A DNA stretch of 64,000 nt from Flavobacterium sp. KACC 22761 (GTDB taxonomy: Bacteria > Bacteroidota > Bacteroidia > Flavobacteriales > Flavobacteriaceae): positions 4,402,001 to 4,466,000 of the forward strand of contig NZ_CP139148.1 of assembly GCF_034058155.1 (NCBI RefSeq), given 5' to 3'. Each line of letters starts with the position of its first letter. Within the stretch, counting starts at the first letter, position 1. Below the pieces are notes generated by a model. The model worked only from the letters and a program-made list of their open reading frames with translations, was not told the DNA's origin and made no database searches. Below, piece after piece: positions 27,846-36,436 of the stretch. Position numbers and translations under genes: made by a program.

Positions 27846-28166
27846 ATGAGTTTTTTCCAACAACCCTCTTTCGATACAGTCACTGAAGCTTTACAATGGC
27901 TGAATTCTGAAGGTTTTACAGCCGATTTCAATATTGATTCAGATTGTCTTCGATGCAATACTACGAAACAAAGCTTGTCACCCGAAGAATTCAAAATTGA
28001 ATATTTATTTCGTTTTGAAGGCGACAGTAATCCTGCAGATGAAGATATTGTGTACGGCATTACATCTGAAATCCATAATTTGAAAGGTGTGCTAACAAGT
28101 GCTTTCGGAACTTATGCCGACAGTGTTTCAACTGAAATGATTAAAAAACTTTCAATACATCAATAA
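27846..28166 (+). CDS. Small conserved Bacteroidota protein (about 106 aa)
   Basis: A 106-residue soluble acidic protein with no signal peptide. Its layout is a short helix (Val-Thr-Glu-Ala-Leu-Gln-Trp-Leu), a Phe-Asn-Ile-Asp-Ser-Asp-Cys-Leu-Arg-Cys strand with two Cys three apart, then Phe-Arg-Phe-Glu-Gly-Asp-Ser-Asn-Pro-Ala-Asp-Glu. It resembles a widespread Bacteroidota family that is often labelled phosphoribosylpyrophosphate synthetase. I see no PRPP-synthetase motif and do not endorse that label. Located between the chloroperoxidase-like and isochorismatase-like genes; a role in the same response is only positional inference. Confidence 0.65.
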   Translation: MSFFQQPSFDTVTEALQWLNSEGFTADFNIDSDCLRCNTTKQSLSPEEFKIEYLFRFEGDSNPADEDIVYGITSEIHNLKGVLTSAFGTYADSVSTEMIKKLSIHQ

Positions 28167-28263
28167 AAAAATGTCTTCTCAAAAGACAAATTCTTTAACA
28201 AACAATTAAACGTTTCGCCTTTCATTGGCTTAACTAATTATAAATCTTAAAAAAATAAACCAT

Positions 28264-28896
28264 ATGAAACCATCTGTTAACTTATTGACCCCAGACAATC
28301 ACGCTTTAGTATTAATCGATTTTGAAGGACAAATGGCTTTTGCTACAAGCAATCTTCCTGTACACGAATTACGTACTAATGTTGCAATTGTTGCAGGAGC
28401 ATCAAAAATTTTTAATGTAAGTACAATTGTAACAACTGTTGCAGAAGAAAGTTTTTCGGGACCTGTATTTCCTGAAGTCGAAGAGTTTTATCCAATTGCA
28501 ACTTCGGGATATATCGATCGTACAACGATGAATACTTGGGAAGATGAAAATGCTTATAAAGCTATTGTAGCAAAGAAAAAACAAAAATTAGTTCTTGCTG
28601 GATTATGGACAAGTGTTTGCATCGTTGGTCCGGTTTTATCAGCAATTGAAGAAGGTTACCAAGTATATATAATTACAGATGCTTGTGGTGATGTAAGCAA
28701 AGAAGCTCACGAGCGTGCTGTAGAAAGAATGGTACAAGCTGGCGCAATTCCGATAACCGCTATCCAATATTTATTAGAACTTCAAAGAGATTGGGCTCGT
28801 CAAGAAACTTACGGTCCGGTAACTTCTTTAATGAAAAAATATGGTGGCTCGTACGGCATAGGAATTCAATATGCACACACAATGCTGAAACACTAA
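28264..28896 (+). CDS. Isochorismatase-family cysteine hydrolase (YcaC-like)
   Basis: A 210-residue cytoplasmic cysteine hydrolase. The fold is marked by the first strand Leu-Val-Leu-Ile-Asp19-Phe and by Leu-Trp-Thr-Ser-Val-Cys119 with the catalytic Cys. A basic residue in Ile-Asp-Arg-Thr-Thr-Met-Asn-Thr-Trp lies where the family's active-site segment sits. The Arg-Thr-Thr-Met-Asn-Thr-Trp and Gly-Pro-Val segments match the YcaC-type subgroup, whose substrates are poorly known amides. It is followed by the amidohydrolase 58 nt downstream, so a joint role in amide breakdown or detoxification is likely. No operon break is visible. Confidence 0.85.
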   Translation: MKPSVNLLTPDNHALVLIDFEGQMAFATSNLPVHELRTNVAIVAGASKIFNVSTIVTTVAEESFSGPVFPEVEEFYPIATSGYIDRTTMNTWEDENAYKAIVAKKKQKLVLAGLWTSVCIVGPVLSAIEEGYQVYIITDACGDVSKEAHERAVERMVQAGAIPITAIQYLLELQRDWARQETYGPVTSLMKKYGGSYGIGIQYAHTMLKH

Positions 28897-28954
28897 TCTA
28901 GTAACGCATTTACAATATTAGAACCTATAAAGCTCAACTATAATCTATTACTTT

Positions 28955-30841
28955 ATGAAAGCAGATTTAATTTTATTCAACGGAAAAATTCATAGTTTCA
29001 ATCCCGAAACTCCAAATGTGACAGCCGTTGCTATTAAAGACGGAAAATTTATTGCCGTTGGAAATGACAGCGAAATAATGAGTTTTGCTTCTGAAGAAAC
29101 TAAAATAATCGACCTTCAGAATAAGAGAGCTGTTCCCGGAATCAACGATTCACATATTCACCTTATTCGTGGTGGCTTGAATTATAATTTAGAATTGCGC
29201 TGGGATGGTGTTCCTTCTCTAGCCGACGCACTTCGAATGTTGAAAGAACAAGTCGATCGTACTCCGAATCCACAATGGGTTCGTGTGGTTGGCGGTTGGT
29301 CTGAATTTCAATTTGCTGAACGCAGAATGCCAACTTTGGAAGAAATTAATGCAATTGCGCCCGATACTCCGGTTTTTATTCTGCATTTATATGATCGAGC
29401 CTTTATGAATAGAGCGGCTCTAAGAGCAGTTGGCTACAACAAAAACACGCCAGCTCCGACGGGCGGGCATATAGAACGCGACTCAAACGGCGAACCCACT
29501 GGACTTATAATTGCGACGCCAAATGCAATGATTTTGTACTCGACTTTGGCAAAAGGCCCAACGCTTTCTTATGAACACCAAATCAATTCGACTCGTCATT
29601 ATATGAAAGAATTGAATCGTTTCGGAATCACTAGTGTTATTGATGCCGGTGGCGGATTTCAGAATTTTCCAGACGATTATAAAGTGGTTAATGAGCTGAA
29701 TGAAAAGAATCAGTTGACGGTAAGAATTGCTTACAATCTTTTTACTCAAAAACCGAAACATGAATTTGAAGATTTCTCAGATTGGATTGATACGGTGAAA
29801 TTATATCAAGGAAATGATATGTACCGCCACAACGGAGCTGGAGAAATGTTGGTTTTTTCTGCTGCCGATTTTGAGGATTTTCTGCAACCAAGGCCAGATC
29901 TTCCTGAAAATATGGAAGCTGAATTAGAAAAGGTCGTTCGTCTTTTAGTAGAAAATCGTTGGCCGTTCAGACTTCATGCTACCTATAACGAAAGCATTAC
30001 ACGATTTTTAAATGTTTTTGAAAAGATCAACAGAGAGATTCCTTTCAACGGACTTCCTTGGATTTTTGATCATGCAGAAACCATTGACGAAAGAAACATC
30101 GAACGTGTAAAAGCTTTAGGAGGTGGTATTGCTGTACAAAGCAGAATGGCTTATCAAGGCGAATATTTTACAGATCGTTACGGAGCAAAAGCCGCTGAAA
30201 ATACGCCTCCAATCAAAAAAATGCTTGAAATGGAAGTTCCTGTAGGCGCGGGTTCAGATGCAACACGTGTGAGCAGTTATAATCCATGGGTTTCAATGTA
30301 TTGGATGACGGCTGGAAAAACTGTTGGAGGTTTGCAATTATACAACGAAACAAGATTGAATAGGCAAACGGCTTTAGAATTATATACAAGAGGAAGTGCT
30401 TGGTTTTCGCAAGAACAAACCAAAAAAGGAGATATCAAAGTGGGAATGTTTGCCGATTTAACCGTTTTAGATCGCGACTATTTTACCATTGAAGATGAAG
30501 AAATCAAAAAAATCGAATCTGATTTGACGATTGTAGATGGAAAAATTGTCTATGCCAATGGTGATTTTTCGTCCTTCTCGCCTCCTCATATTCCGATTTT
30601 GCCAGATTGGTCGCCAACAAATATTTACAACGGCTATCCTGTGAGAAGCAATTTGCAAAGCGCAATTGAAAAAAATACAAAAGCAGATGCAAAACCAAAA
30701 CTGACGTCACAAATTCACAGTTGCAGCGGAAGTTGCGGTGTTCACGCACACAATCACGATGCTGCCCGAATGAGCAATGTTCCGGTTAATAATTATCACG
30801 CATTTTGGGGTGCATTAGGTTGCTCCTGTTTTGCTTTTTAA
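28955..30841 (+). CDS. Cytoplasmic YtcJ-like amidohydrolase with Cys/His-rich tail
   Basis: A 628-residue amidohydrolase paralogous along its length to the secreted enzyme at 19819. It shares Asn-Asp-Ser-His-Ile-His, Leu-Arg-Trp-Asp-Gly-Val, Val-Gly-Gly-Trp-x-Glu-Phe-Gln-Phe, Arg-Leu-His-Ala-Thr-Tyr, Phe-Asp-His-Ala-Glu-Thr-Ile and Gly-Ser-Asp-Ala-Thr-Arg. It has no signal peptide. It adds about 50 residues at the C terminus that hold Cys-Ser-Gly-Ser-Cys-Gly-Val-His-Ala-His-Asn-His and end Gly-Cys-Ser-Cys-Phe-Ala-Phe, a likely metal-binding tail absent from the paralogue. Probably one operon with the isochorismatase-like gene and DoxX. Confidence 0.88.
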   Translation: MKADLILFNGKIHSFNPETPNVTAVAIKDGKFIAVGNDSEIMSFASEETKIIDLQNKRAVPGINDSHIHLIRGGLNYNLELRWDGVPSLADALRMLKEQVDRTPNPQWVRVVGGWSEFQFAERRMPTLEEINAIAPDTPVFILHLYDRAFMNRAALRAVGYNKNTPAPTGGHIERDSNGEPTGLIIATPNAMILYSTLAKGPTLSYEHQINSTRHYMKELNRFGITSVIDAGGGFQNFPDDYKVVNELNEKNQLTVRIAYNLFTQKPKHEFEDFSDWIDTVKLYQGNDMYRHNGAGEMLVFSAADFEDFLQPRPDLPENMEAELEKVVRLLVENRWPFRLHATYNESITRFLNVFEKINREIPFNGLPWIFDHAETIDERNIERVKALGGGIAVQSRMAYQGEYFTDRYGAKAAENTPPIKKMLEMEVPVGAGSDATRVSSYNPWVSMYWMTAGKTVGGLQLYNETRLNRQTALELYTRGSAWFSQEQTKKGDIKVGMFADLTVLDRDYFTIEDEEIKKIESDLTIVDGKIVYANGDFSSFSPPHIPILPDWSPTNIYNGYPVRSNLQSAIEKNTKADAKPKLTSQIHSCSGSCGVHAHNHDAARMSNVPVNNYHAFWGALGCSCFAF

Positions 30842-30852
30842 ATTCTAATAAA

Positions 30853-31287
30853 ATGATTGAAATTATTAAACAAATTCTGTATTCAGATTTAGGATCATCC
30901 TTCAACAATGGAGCACTTTTGATTTTTAGAATTTTGCTTGCTGTTGAACTTTTCAGAGTACACGGAATGAAGAAATTTAGAGTCGAAAACGGTCAAAAAG
31001 AACATGTTCCAAATCCGTTGCATTTGCCTGAAAATCTAAATGGATTAGTCGCAACATTTTCAGATACCATAATTCCATTTTTCATCATGCTCGGACTCGG
31101 AACAAGGTTGGCTGTTTTACCCACAATTGGCGTAACGGCAATTGGCTATTTTGTGGTTCACAAAAATGATTCGCTCGAAGTGCGCGACGTTCCGTATATG
31201 TACACTTTATCACTATTATTACTTCTTGCACTTGGTGCAGGAACTTATTCACTTGATTATTATTTATTGACGTTCTTAAACAATTAA
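30853..31287 (+). CDS. DoxX-family membrane protein
   Basis: A 144-residue membrane protein with about four hydrophobic segments. DoxX features are Leu-Ile-Phe-Arg-Ile-Leu-Leu-Ala near the start, His-Gly-Met-Lys-Lys-Phe and a Gly-Leu-Gly-Thr-Arg-Leu helix turn. The frame can be read from 30805, inside the amidohydrolase gene, but I choose the ATG at 30853, 11 nt after the upstream stop, because the conserved part begins there. DoxX proteins are linked to redox and thiol or oxidative stress functions in some bacteria; the exact role is unclear. Likely co-transcribed with the amidohydrolase. Confidence 0.8.
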   Translation: MIEIIKQILYSDLGSSFNNGALLIFRILLAVELFRVHGMKKFRVENGQKEHVPNPLHLPENLNGLVATFSDTIIPFFIMLGLGTRLAVLPTIGVTAIGYFVVHKNDSLEVRDVPYMYTLSLLLLLALGAGTYSLDYYLLTFLNN

Positions 31288-31308
31288 TTTAAACAAATAA
31301 ATATTTTT

Positions 31309-31511
31309 AACACATAGAAACATAGCTTTTTAATGCGTACAGAGGCGTTTTACTTTGCATTAATACACATAGCATATTTTATTCTCTCGCAGATTGAGCA
31401 GATTTATATTTTTTTCATCTGCCCTTTTTCAACAAAAAGATCTATATGTGAGAAACTAGTTTCTTTCTTTATTCTTTTCCAAATCAAAGAAAATCTATGT
31501 TTCTATGCGTT
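31309..31511. repeat. Inverted-repeat-bounded intergenic element (about 200 bp)
   Basis: 17-nt ends at 31309-31325 and 31494-31510 (CTATGTTTCTATGYGTT) are reverse complements with one mismatch. Inside is a second pair: CGCAGATTGAGCAGAT near 31389-31404 with CATCTGC near 31418-31424. A 71-codon frame inside (31333-31548) has low complexity and I do not accept it as a gene. Confidence 0.6.
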
Positions 31512-31540
31512 TATTCATTTAGATTCCTTTTTAACTCAAA

Positions 31541-31563
31541 ACTCATAATTCATAATTCATAAC
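31541..31563. repeat. Third copy of the heptanucleotide repeat family
   Basis: ACTCATA, ATTCATA, ATTCATA occur in tandem directly before the Dps gene, with the same 7-bp period as at 6223 and 17704. It lacks a clear inverted left half. Confidence 0.5.
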
Positions 31564-31584
31564 TTAATAAAACCCTATTTAAAA

Positions 31585-32058
31585 ATGAAAGCAAACATCG
31601 GAATTAAACAAGAAAGCATCTCAGCAGTTGTTGAGGTATTAATTAAAATTCTTGCAGACGAATTTGTTCTTTATACCAAAACAAAAAGAGCACACTGGAA
31701 TGTTGAAGGTCCAGATTTTTATAACAAACATCTTTTCTTTGAACAGCAATATGATGCCATTGACGAAATTGTCGATACAGTTGCCGAAAGAATTCGATCT
31801 TTAGGACATTATACACCCGCAACGCTAAAGGATTTCTTAGCACTGACACATCTTACAGAAGAATTACAAGAGAAAAATGATGCCAATGGTTTTATTAAAG
31901 AATTGCTTCTAGACCATGAAAGCATTATCATTTTCTTGCGTGAAAACATCAACAGTATTGCCAATGAGCTTCAAGATGCTGGAACAAGCGATTTTATAAC
32001 AGGTCTTGTAGAAAATCACGAAAAAATGGCTTGGATGCTTCGTGCACATTTGAACTAA
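31585..32058 (+). CDS. dps: Dps-family ferritin-like DNA-protection protein
   Basis: A 157-residue four-helix ferritin-like protein of typical Dps length. The inter-subunit ferroxidase signature is visible: His in Arg-Ala-His-Trp-Asn-Val-Glu-Gly, then Asp and Glu in Gln-Tyr-Asp-Ala-Ile-Asp-Glu-Ile-Val-Asp, and Ala-Glu-Arg-Ile-Arg-Ser-Leu-Gly. Dps oxidises and stores iron with hydrogen peroxide and shields DNA. The N terminus is short with few Lys residues, so DNA binding could be weak. Followed closely by a DUF1275 gene. Its presence among hydrolase genes supports a stress theme. Confidence 0.9.
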   Translation: MKANIGIKQESISAVVEVLIKILADEFVLYTKTKRAHWNVEGPDFYNKHLFFEQQYDAIDEIVDTVAERIRSLGHYTPATLKDFLALTHLTEELQEKNDANGFIKELLLDHESIIIFLRENINSIANELQDAGTSDFITGLVENHEKMAWMLRAHLN

Positions 32059-32063
32059 AAACT

Positions 32064-32732
32064 ATGGAACTACAACAAAAAAACATTTGGTACGTAACCC
32101 TGCTTCTCACCATGGTTGCAGGGTATTGCGATACCGTGACTTTTGTCGCCGCAGATTCGATTTTTTCTGCCCACGTTACAGGAAACTTTATTGTTTTTGC
32201 TTACCAAATCATCAAAGGATACGACATTCATGCATGGGTAAAGTTATTGACATTTCCTGTGTTCATAATTGCTGTCATTGCGGGTGGGAGAATCGCTTTA
32301 AAAGCAACCAATCGTTATACTATTTTGTTTTGGGAAGGCGTAATATTAATTTTAAGTGGCATTACAGCATGTCTTTTTGGCTATTTAAACAATACTTCTG
32401 AATGGGCAATTTACGCTGTAGCAATGGCAACTGTATTTGCAATGGGACTTCAGAATGCTTTTGGAAAGCTTTATGCCAAAGAAACTCACGGACCGACAAC
32501 CATGATGACCGGAAATGTAACGCAGGCTTCGCTAGATTTAGGAAATTTGCTGAAAAATGGACTCAAAGATGTTGAGGTTTTATTAAGTTTCAAAAAGCAA
32601 TTGGTCACGATAATTGGATTTTTGATTGGATGTTTTATGGGAGCAGTTGCAGGTAAGTTTTTCGGATTGGGGACCTTAATTCTTCCTGGAACTGCAATGG
32701 TGATTTGCTACTGGTATCATCGCGAAAGCTAG
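32064..32732 (+). CDS. DUF1275 (YoaK-like) membrane protein
   Basis: A 222-residue membrane protein with about six hydrophobic segments. Family features are Ala-Gly-Tyr-Cys-Asp-Thr-Val-Thr-Phe in the first helix and His-Val-Thr-Gly-Asn, then Met-Met-Thr-Gly-Asn-Val-Thr-Gln in the second half. I take the ATG at 32064, not the in-frame start at 32031 inside the Dps gene, because the membrane domain starts here and the spacing from the Dps stop is 5 nt. The function of this family is unknown; it may be a permease. Co-transcribed with dps. Confidence 0.82.
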   Translation: MELQQKNIWYVTLLLTMVAGYCDTVTFVAADSIFSAHVTGNFIVFAYQIIKGYDIHAWVKLLTFPVFIIAVIAGGRIALKATNRYTILFWEGVILILSGITACLFGYLNNTSEWAIYAVAMATVFAMGLQNAFGKLYAKETHGPTTMMTGNVTQASLDLGNLLKNGLKDVEVLLSFKKQLVTIIGFLIGCFMGAVAGKFFGLGTLILPGTAMVICYWYHRES

Positions 32733-32785
32733 ATAAACACTCCATTTTGAATTGCAGATTTCTGATAATATAGTATCTTTAAAAA

Positions 32786-35077
32786 ATGAATTTTATCCCT
32801 CAAATTATTGCCAAAAACCACATAAAACTTTTATGTGCATTTTTTTTATTTTTTTTAGTACAATCAAACGCTCAGACGCAATTAAAAAAGAATCCTAAAG
32901 AACTAAAAGTAAGAATTGCCGAAGCAGATAATGATCGCCAAAAAGTTGATTTACTATTGCTTTTAAGTGCTTATTATCTAAACAAAGACCACGAATATAA
33001 GGCAGATCTCGATCAAGCCGATAGTGTAAACCTACAGGCCAAACGATTAAGTGCTCAATTAAACTATAAATCTGGAATTGGAAAATCAATTCTCCTTAAC
33101 GCTCAGATTAATAGAGAAAAAGGAGATTCTGAAAAAGGCTTAAAAAAAGCAAAAGAAGCGCTGCAATATTCCAAACAAAACAATTTAACTGAACTTCAGG
33201 CAGATGTTTACTTAGAACTTTCTATGTATGGTGAATCTCTAGATGAGAGAATTAAATACAAAGAAATGGCGATTCCGCTATTGATAAAATTAGGCGCAAA
33301 AACTAAGCAGGCGGGCGTTTTAAAAGAAACCGGTGAATTATACCTTATGAATGAAAATGAGGAAAAAGGTTTGGCACTTTTAAAAGAATCGCTTCTTTTG
33401 TATCAAACGATAAAATTTCCTCATTTACAAGGTGTCTATAATCTACTTTCTGACGGTTATACCCATACAGGAAATTTTGCCGAGGCTTTGAAGTATTCAC
33501 TTTTAGCAGAAAAAACAGCCTTAGCGGTACGTGATAGTTCACTACAGCTAAGTGCGATTTACAATCATGTTGGAATGGCTTATCTCAATCTTCAAAAGAA
33601 AAATAATGCAGCGGAATATTTTTATAAGGGTCTGGAAATAGCCAAAAAGCATAAAGATACAGATTACGTCAGGACAATTGGCGATAATCTCTGTTCGACA
33701 TTTATTTTGCAAAAAAAAGGAAATGATGCGCTTAAACTTTTAAAAGAAATGCAGGCAAATTATCCCTCTTATGATGTGGAGAGGCTGATAAAAGAAAATT
33801 ACCTTTTTCTTGGTATTTACCGAGTGCTAAATAATAATGAAAAAGCCACAGTATACTATAATAAACTGGTAGCTTATTATGGCAAAAATGCCGAAAAAAA
33901 TGCCGAAAACAGATTGCCGATTCTGAGAAGTTTTGTCCGTTATCATTATCAGTTAAAAAACTATAATGAGTTATACCCACTACTTCATCGCTTAGATTCG
34001 CTCGCAACAACAGCAAAAAATACGATAATGCTATCGGATAATTATCTTATCTGGTTTAAAGCAGATTCTTCAAGAGGAAAATACCTGGATGCCATAAAAC
34101 ATTATCAGCTTTATAAAAACATTTTAGATACTATTTATAAAGGTGAGACGAACAGACAGATCAACAATCTTCAAGTACAATATGAAAGCAATAAAAAGGA
34201 TAAAAATATTAAATTACTAACGCAACAAGCCAAAATACAGCAAATTCAAATTCAGAAAGACAACGTAGTAAAATATGTCTTTATTGGAAGTGTTTTAGTC
34301 TTAATTCTCATTCTAGGACTTTTATACAATAGTTTCAGAGTTAAAAAGAAAAAGAACGAAGAACTTGAAATGCAACGTCAGCAAATCAACGAACAGAATG
34401 AGCTAAATAAAAAAATGCTGATTGAAAAAGAATGGCTTCTGAAAGAAATTCATCATCGTGTAAAAAATAATCTTCAGATCGTCATTAGCTTATTAAATAC
34501 ACAATCTGCCTATCTGGAAAATGAAGATGCATTAATAGCCATTCAAAACAGCCAGCACAGAATGCATGCAATGTCATTGATTCATCAAAAATTATATCAG
34601 TCGGATAATCTTTCAAATATTGATATGTCTTGGTATATTTATGAATTAATCAATTACATGAAAGAATGTTATGATACAGACGGAAAAATCAATTTTGTTT
34701 TAGAAATAAAAAATACCTGTCTTGATGTTGCGCAAGCTGTTCCTTTGGGGCTAATTATAAATGAAGCAATCAGTAATGCGATCAAATATGCTTTTCCCTT
34801 AGACAGAAAAGGCCGCATTCTTATTTCATTAAAAAACACACAACAAAATGATTATCAGCTAATTATTTCAGATAATGGTGTTGGTCTTCCAGAAAATTTT
34901 GACTTTGATGAAACAGATTCTCTTGGTATGAGTTTAATGACTGGTTTGAGCGCACAAATTGACGGGATTTTTGAGATGAAAAATGAAAATGGATTAGAAA
35001 TCAAAGTCACATTTACAAGAAATAATGAATTTGAAACTATTATTGAAGATTCTGAAATTACCTTAATAACGCAATGA
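32786..35077 (+). CDS. TPR-HisKA_2 histidine kinase
   Basis: A 763-residue kinase with a signal peptide or first helix at about 13-30, a long periplasmic TPR-like helical array (about 45-480), one membrane helix near 495-515, a coiled coil and a HisKA_2 domain. His556 lies in Glu-Ile-His-His-Arg-Val-Lys-Asn-Asn-Leu-Gln. The ATPase domain shows Asn-Glu-Ala-Ile-Ser-Asn-Ala-Ile-Lys and Asp-Asn-Gly-Val-Gly-Leu-Pro. The stop overlaps the ATG of the regulator (ATGA type, 4 bp), so the two are coupled and cognate. Paralogue of 14130 and 48979. The TPR sensor suggests recognition of a peptide or protein ligand. Confidence 0.9.
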   Translation: MNFIPQIIAKNHIKLLCAFFLFFLVQSNAQTQLKKNPKELKVRIAEADNDRQKVDLLLLLSAYYLNKDHEYKADLDQADSVNLQAKRLSAQLNYKSGIGKSILLNAQINREKGDSEKGLKKAKEALQYSKQNNLTELQADVYLELSMYGESLDERIKYKEMAIPLLIKLGAKTKQAGVLKETGELYLMNENEEKGLALLKESLLLYQTIKFPHLQGVYNLLSDGYTHTGNFAEALKYSLLAEKTALAVRDSSLQLSAIYNHVGMAYLNLQKKNNAAEYFYKGLEIAKKHKDTDYVRTIGDNLCSTFILQKKGNDALKLLKEMQANYPSYDVERLIKENYLFLGIYRVLNNNEKATVYYNKLVAYYGKNAEKNAENRLPILRSFVRYHYQLKNYNELYPLLHRLDSLATTAKNTIMLSDNYLIWFKADSSRGKYLDAIKHYQLYKNILDTIYKGETNRQINNLQVQYESNKKDKNIKLLTQQAKIQQIQIQKDNVVKYVFIGSVLVLILILGLLYNSFRVKKKKNEELEMQRQQINEQNELNKKMLIEKEWLLKEIHHRVKNNLQIVISLLNTQSAYLENEDALIAIQNSQHRMHAMSLIHQKLYQSDNLSNIDMSWYIYELINYMKECYDTDGKINFVLEIKNTCLDVAQAVPLGLIINEAISNAIKYAFPLDRKGRILISLKNTQQNDYQLIISDNGVGLPENFDFDETDSLGMSLMTGLSAQIDGIFEMKNENGLEIKVTFTRNNEFETIIEDSEITLITQ

Positions 35078-36432
35078 AAGAAAAAATTTTAATTGTTGAA
35101 GATGAATTCATTGTTGCAAATGATTTAAAAATCATGTTGCAAAAGGCAGGCTATCAAGTTGTCGGAATTGCTTCTTCTGTTGCTCAGGCCAAAAAGCTTA
35201 TAGAAGAAAAACAACCAGATTGGGTATTGCTTGACATTATGCTCAAAGGTTCCTTGACAGGAATAGATTTAGCTTGGGAACTTCGCAAAATAAATTTGCC
35301 TTTCGTTTACATTTCTGCAAATACCAATCAAACTACGCTAGAAGCTGTAAAAACAACAAATCCCTATGGTTTTCTGGTAAAGCCATTTCGCGAAAAAGAT
35401 TTAGTTGTAATGCTGGACATTGCAAAATATAAATATAATGAAGAAATTGGAACCTTAGCTCCAATTCACAACGAAAATGAAAACAACGAAATTTCAGAAA
35501 TTATCGGCAAAAGTCCGCTTTTGCAAGATGTTATCGAAAAAATAAAACTTGTAGCACCAGCCGAGACTTCTGTATTGATTTTGGGCGAAAGCGGCACAGG
35601 AAAAGAAAGAGTGGCACATTCGATACACAATCTGTCATCGCACAAATCAAATTCCATTGTAATTGTAAATTGCGCCACTTTAACACCATCATTGATCGAA
35701 TCTGAGCTTTTTGGGCATGAAAAAGGGGCTTTTACTGGAGCCAATACTTTGCGAATTGGTAAATTTGAACAAGCAGCAAACAGCACCATTTTTCTCGATG
35801 AAATAGGAGAATTGCCTTTAGATTCTCAAGTAAAATTATTGCGCGTATTGCAAGAAAAAGAAATTCAACGACTTGGAAGCAATAAAACCATCAAAATCAA
35901 TGTTCGTGTTGTAGCGGCAACCAATAGAATTTTAGAAAAAGAAGTTGCCGAAGGACGTTTTAGACTTGATTTGTATTATCGTTTGAATGTTTTTCCGATA
36001 CAATTGCCAACGCTGAAAGATCGAAAGGAAGATATTGAAGCACTTGCATATCATTTTCTAAAAAAATATGCAGGACTAGCAAGAAAGAATGTAAAAAGTA
36101 TAAGTCCGAATGCTTTAGAAGAATTAAACCATTACGATTGGCCGGGAAATATTCGCGAATTAGAGCATTTAATCGAAAGAAATGTGTTGCTGGCCAAAAC
36201 AACTGAAATCGAAAAATTTGATCTTCCAATAAAAACTTCAGTTGCTGTCAACCAAGTTGCAGGAACAATAAAATCAATGGAAGAAATGGAAAAAGAACAT
36301 ATTATGAATGCTCTTTTTTTGTGTGAAGGAAAAGTTTCTGGCGCTGGAGGTGCGGCCGAATTGCTAAAAATGCAATCGCAGACTTTATTTTCAAAAATGA
36401 AAAAATTAGGTATAAAACAAGGATACAATTAA
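35074..36432 (+). CDS. Sigma-54 activator: REC-AAA-Fis (NtrC type)
   Basis: A 452-residue response regulator. The receiver (about 3-125) has Asp54 in Leu-Leu-Asp-Ile-Met-Leu. It lacks the GAF-like insert of its paralogues at 15755 and 46807, so the AAA+ domain follows directly: Walker A Gly-Glu-Ser-Gly-Thr-Gly-Lys-Glu at 171-178, the canonical Gly-Ala-Phe-Thr-Gly-Ala loop and Arg-Phe-Arg-Leu-Asp-Leu-Tyr-Tyr-Arg. The C-terminal Fis-type helix-turn-helix differs in its recognition helix (Met-Gln-Ser-Gln-Thr-Leu-Phe-Ser-Lys) from that of 15755 and 37895, so it probably reads another operator. Partner of the overlapping kinase gene. Targets unknown. Confidence 0.9.
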   Translation: MKEKILIVEDEFIVANDLKIMLQKAGYQVVGIASSVAQAKKLIEEKQPDWVLLDIMLKGSLTGIDLAWELRKINLPFVYISANTNQTTLEAVKTTNPYGFLVKPFREKDLVVMLDIAKYKYNEEIGTLAPIHNENENNEISEIIGKSPLLQDVIEKIKLVAPAETSVLILGESGTGKERVAHSIHNLSSHKSNSIVIVNCATLTPSLIESELFGHEKGAFTGANTLRIGKFEQAANSTIFLDEIGELPLDSQVKLLRVLQEKEIQRLGSNKTIKINVRVVAATNRILEKEVAEGRFRLDLYYRLNVFPIQLPTLKDRKEDIEALAYHFLKKYAGLARKNVKSISPNALEELNHYDWPGNIRELEHLIERNVLLAKTTEIEKFDLPIKTSVAVNQVAGTIKSMEEMEKEHIMNALFLCEGKVSGAGGAAELLKMQSQTLFSKMKKLGIKQGYN

Positions 36433-36436
36433 AAAT

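Noticed and set aside
27846..28166. Phosphoribosylpyrophosphate synthetase
   Set aside because: The label often given to this small family has no motif support in 106 residues.
31333..31548. 71-codon plus-strand frame between doxX and dps
   Set aside because: It lies inside an inverted-repeat element, is Phe-rich and has no recognisable feature.
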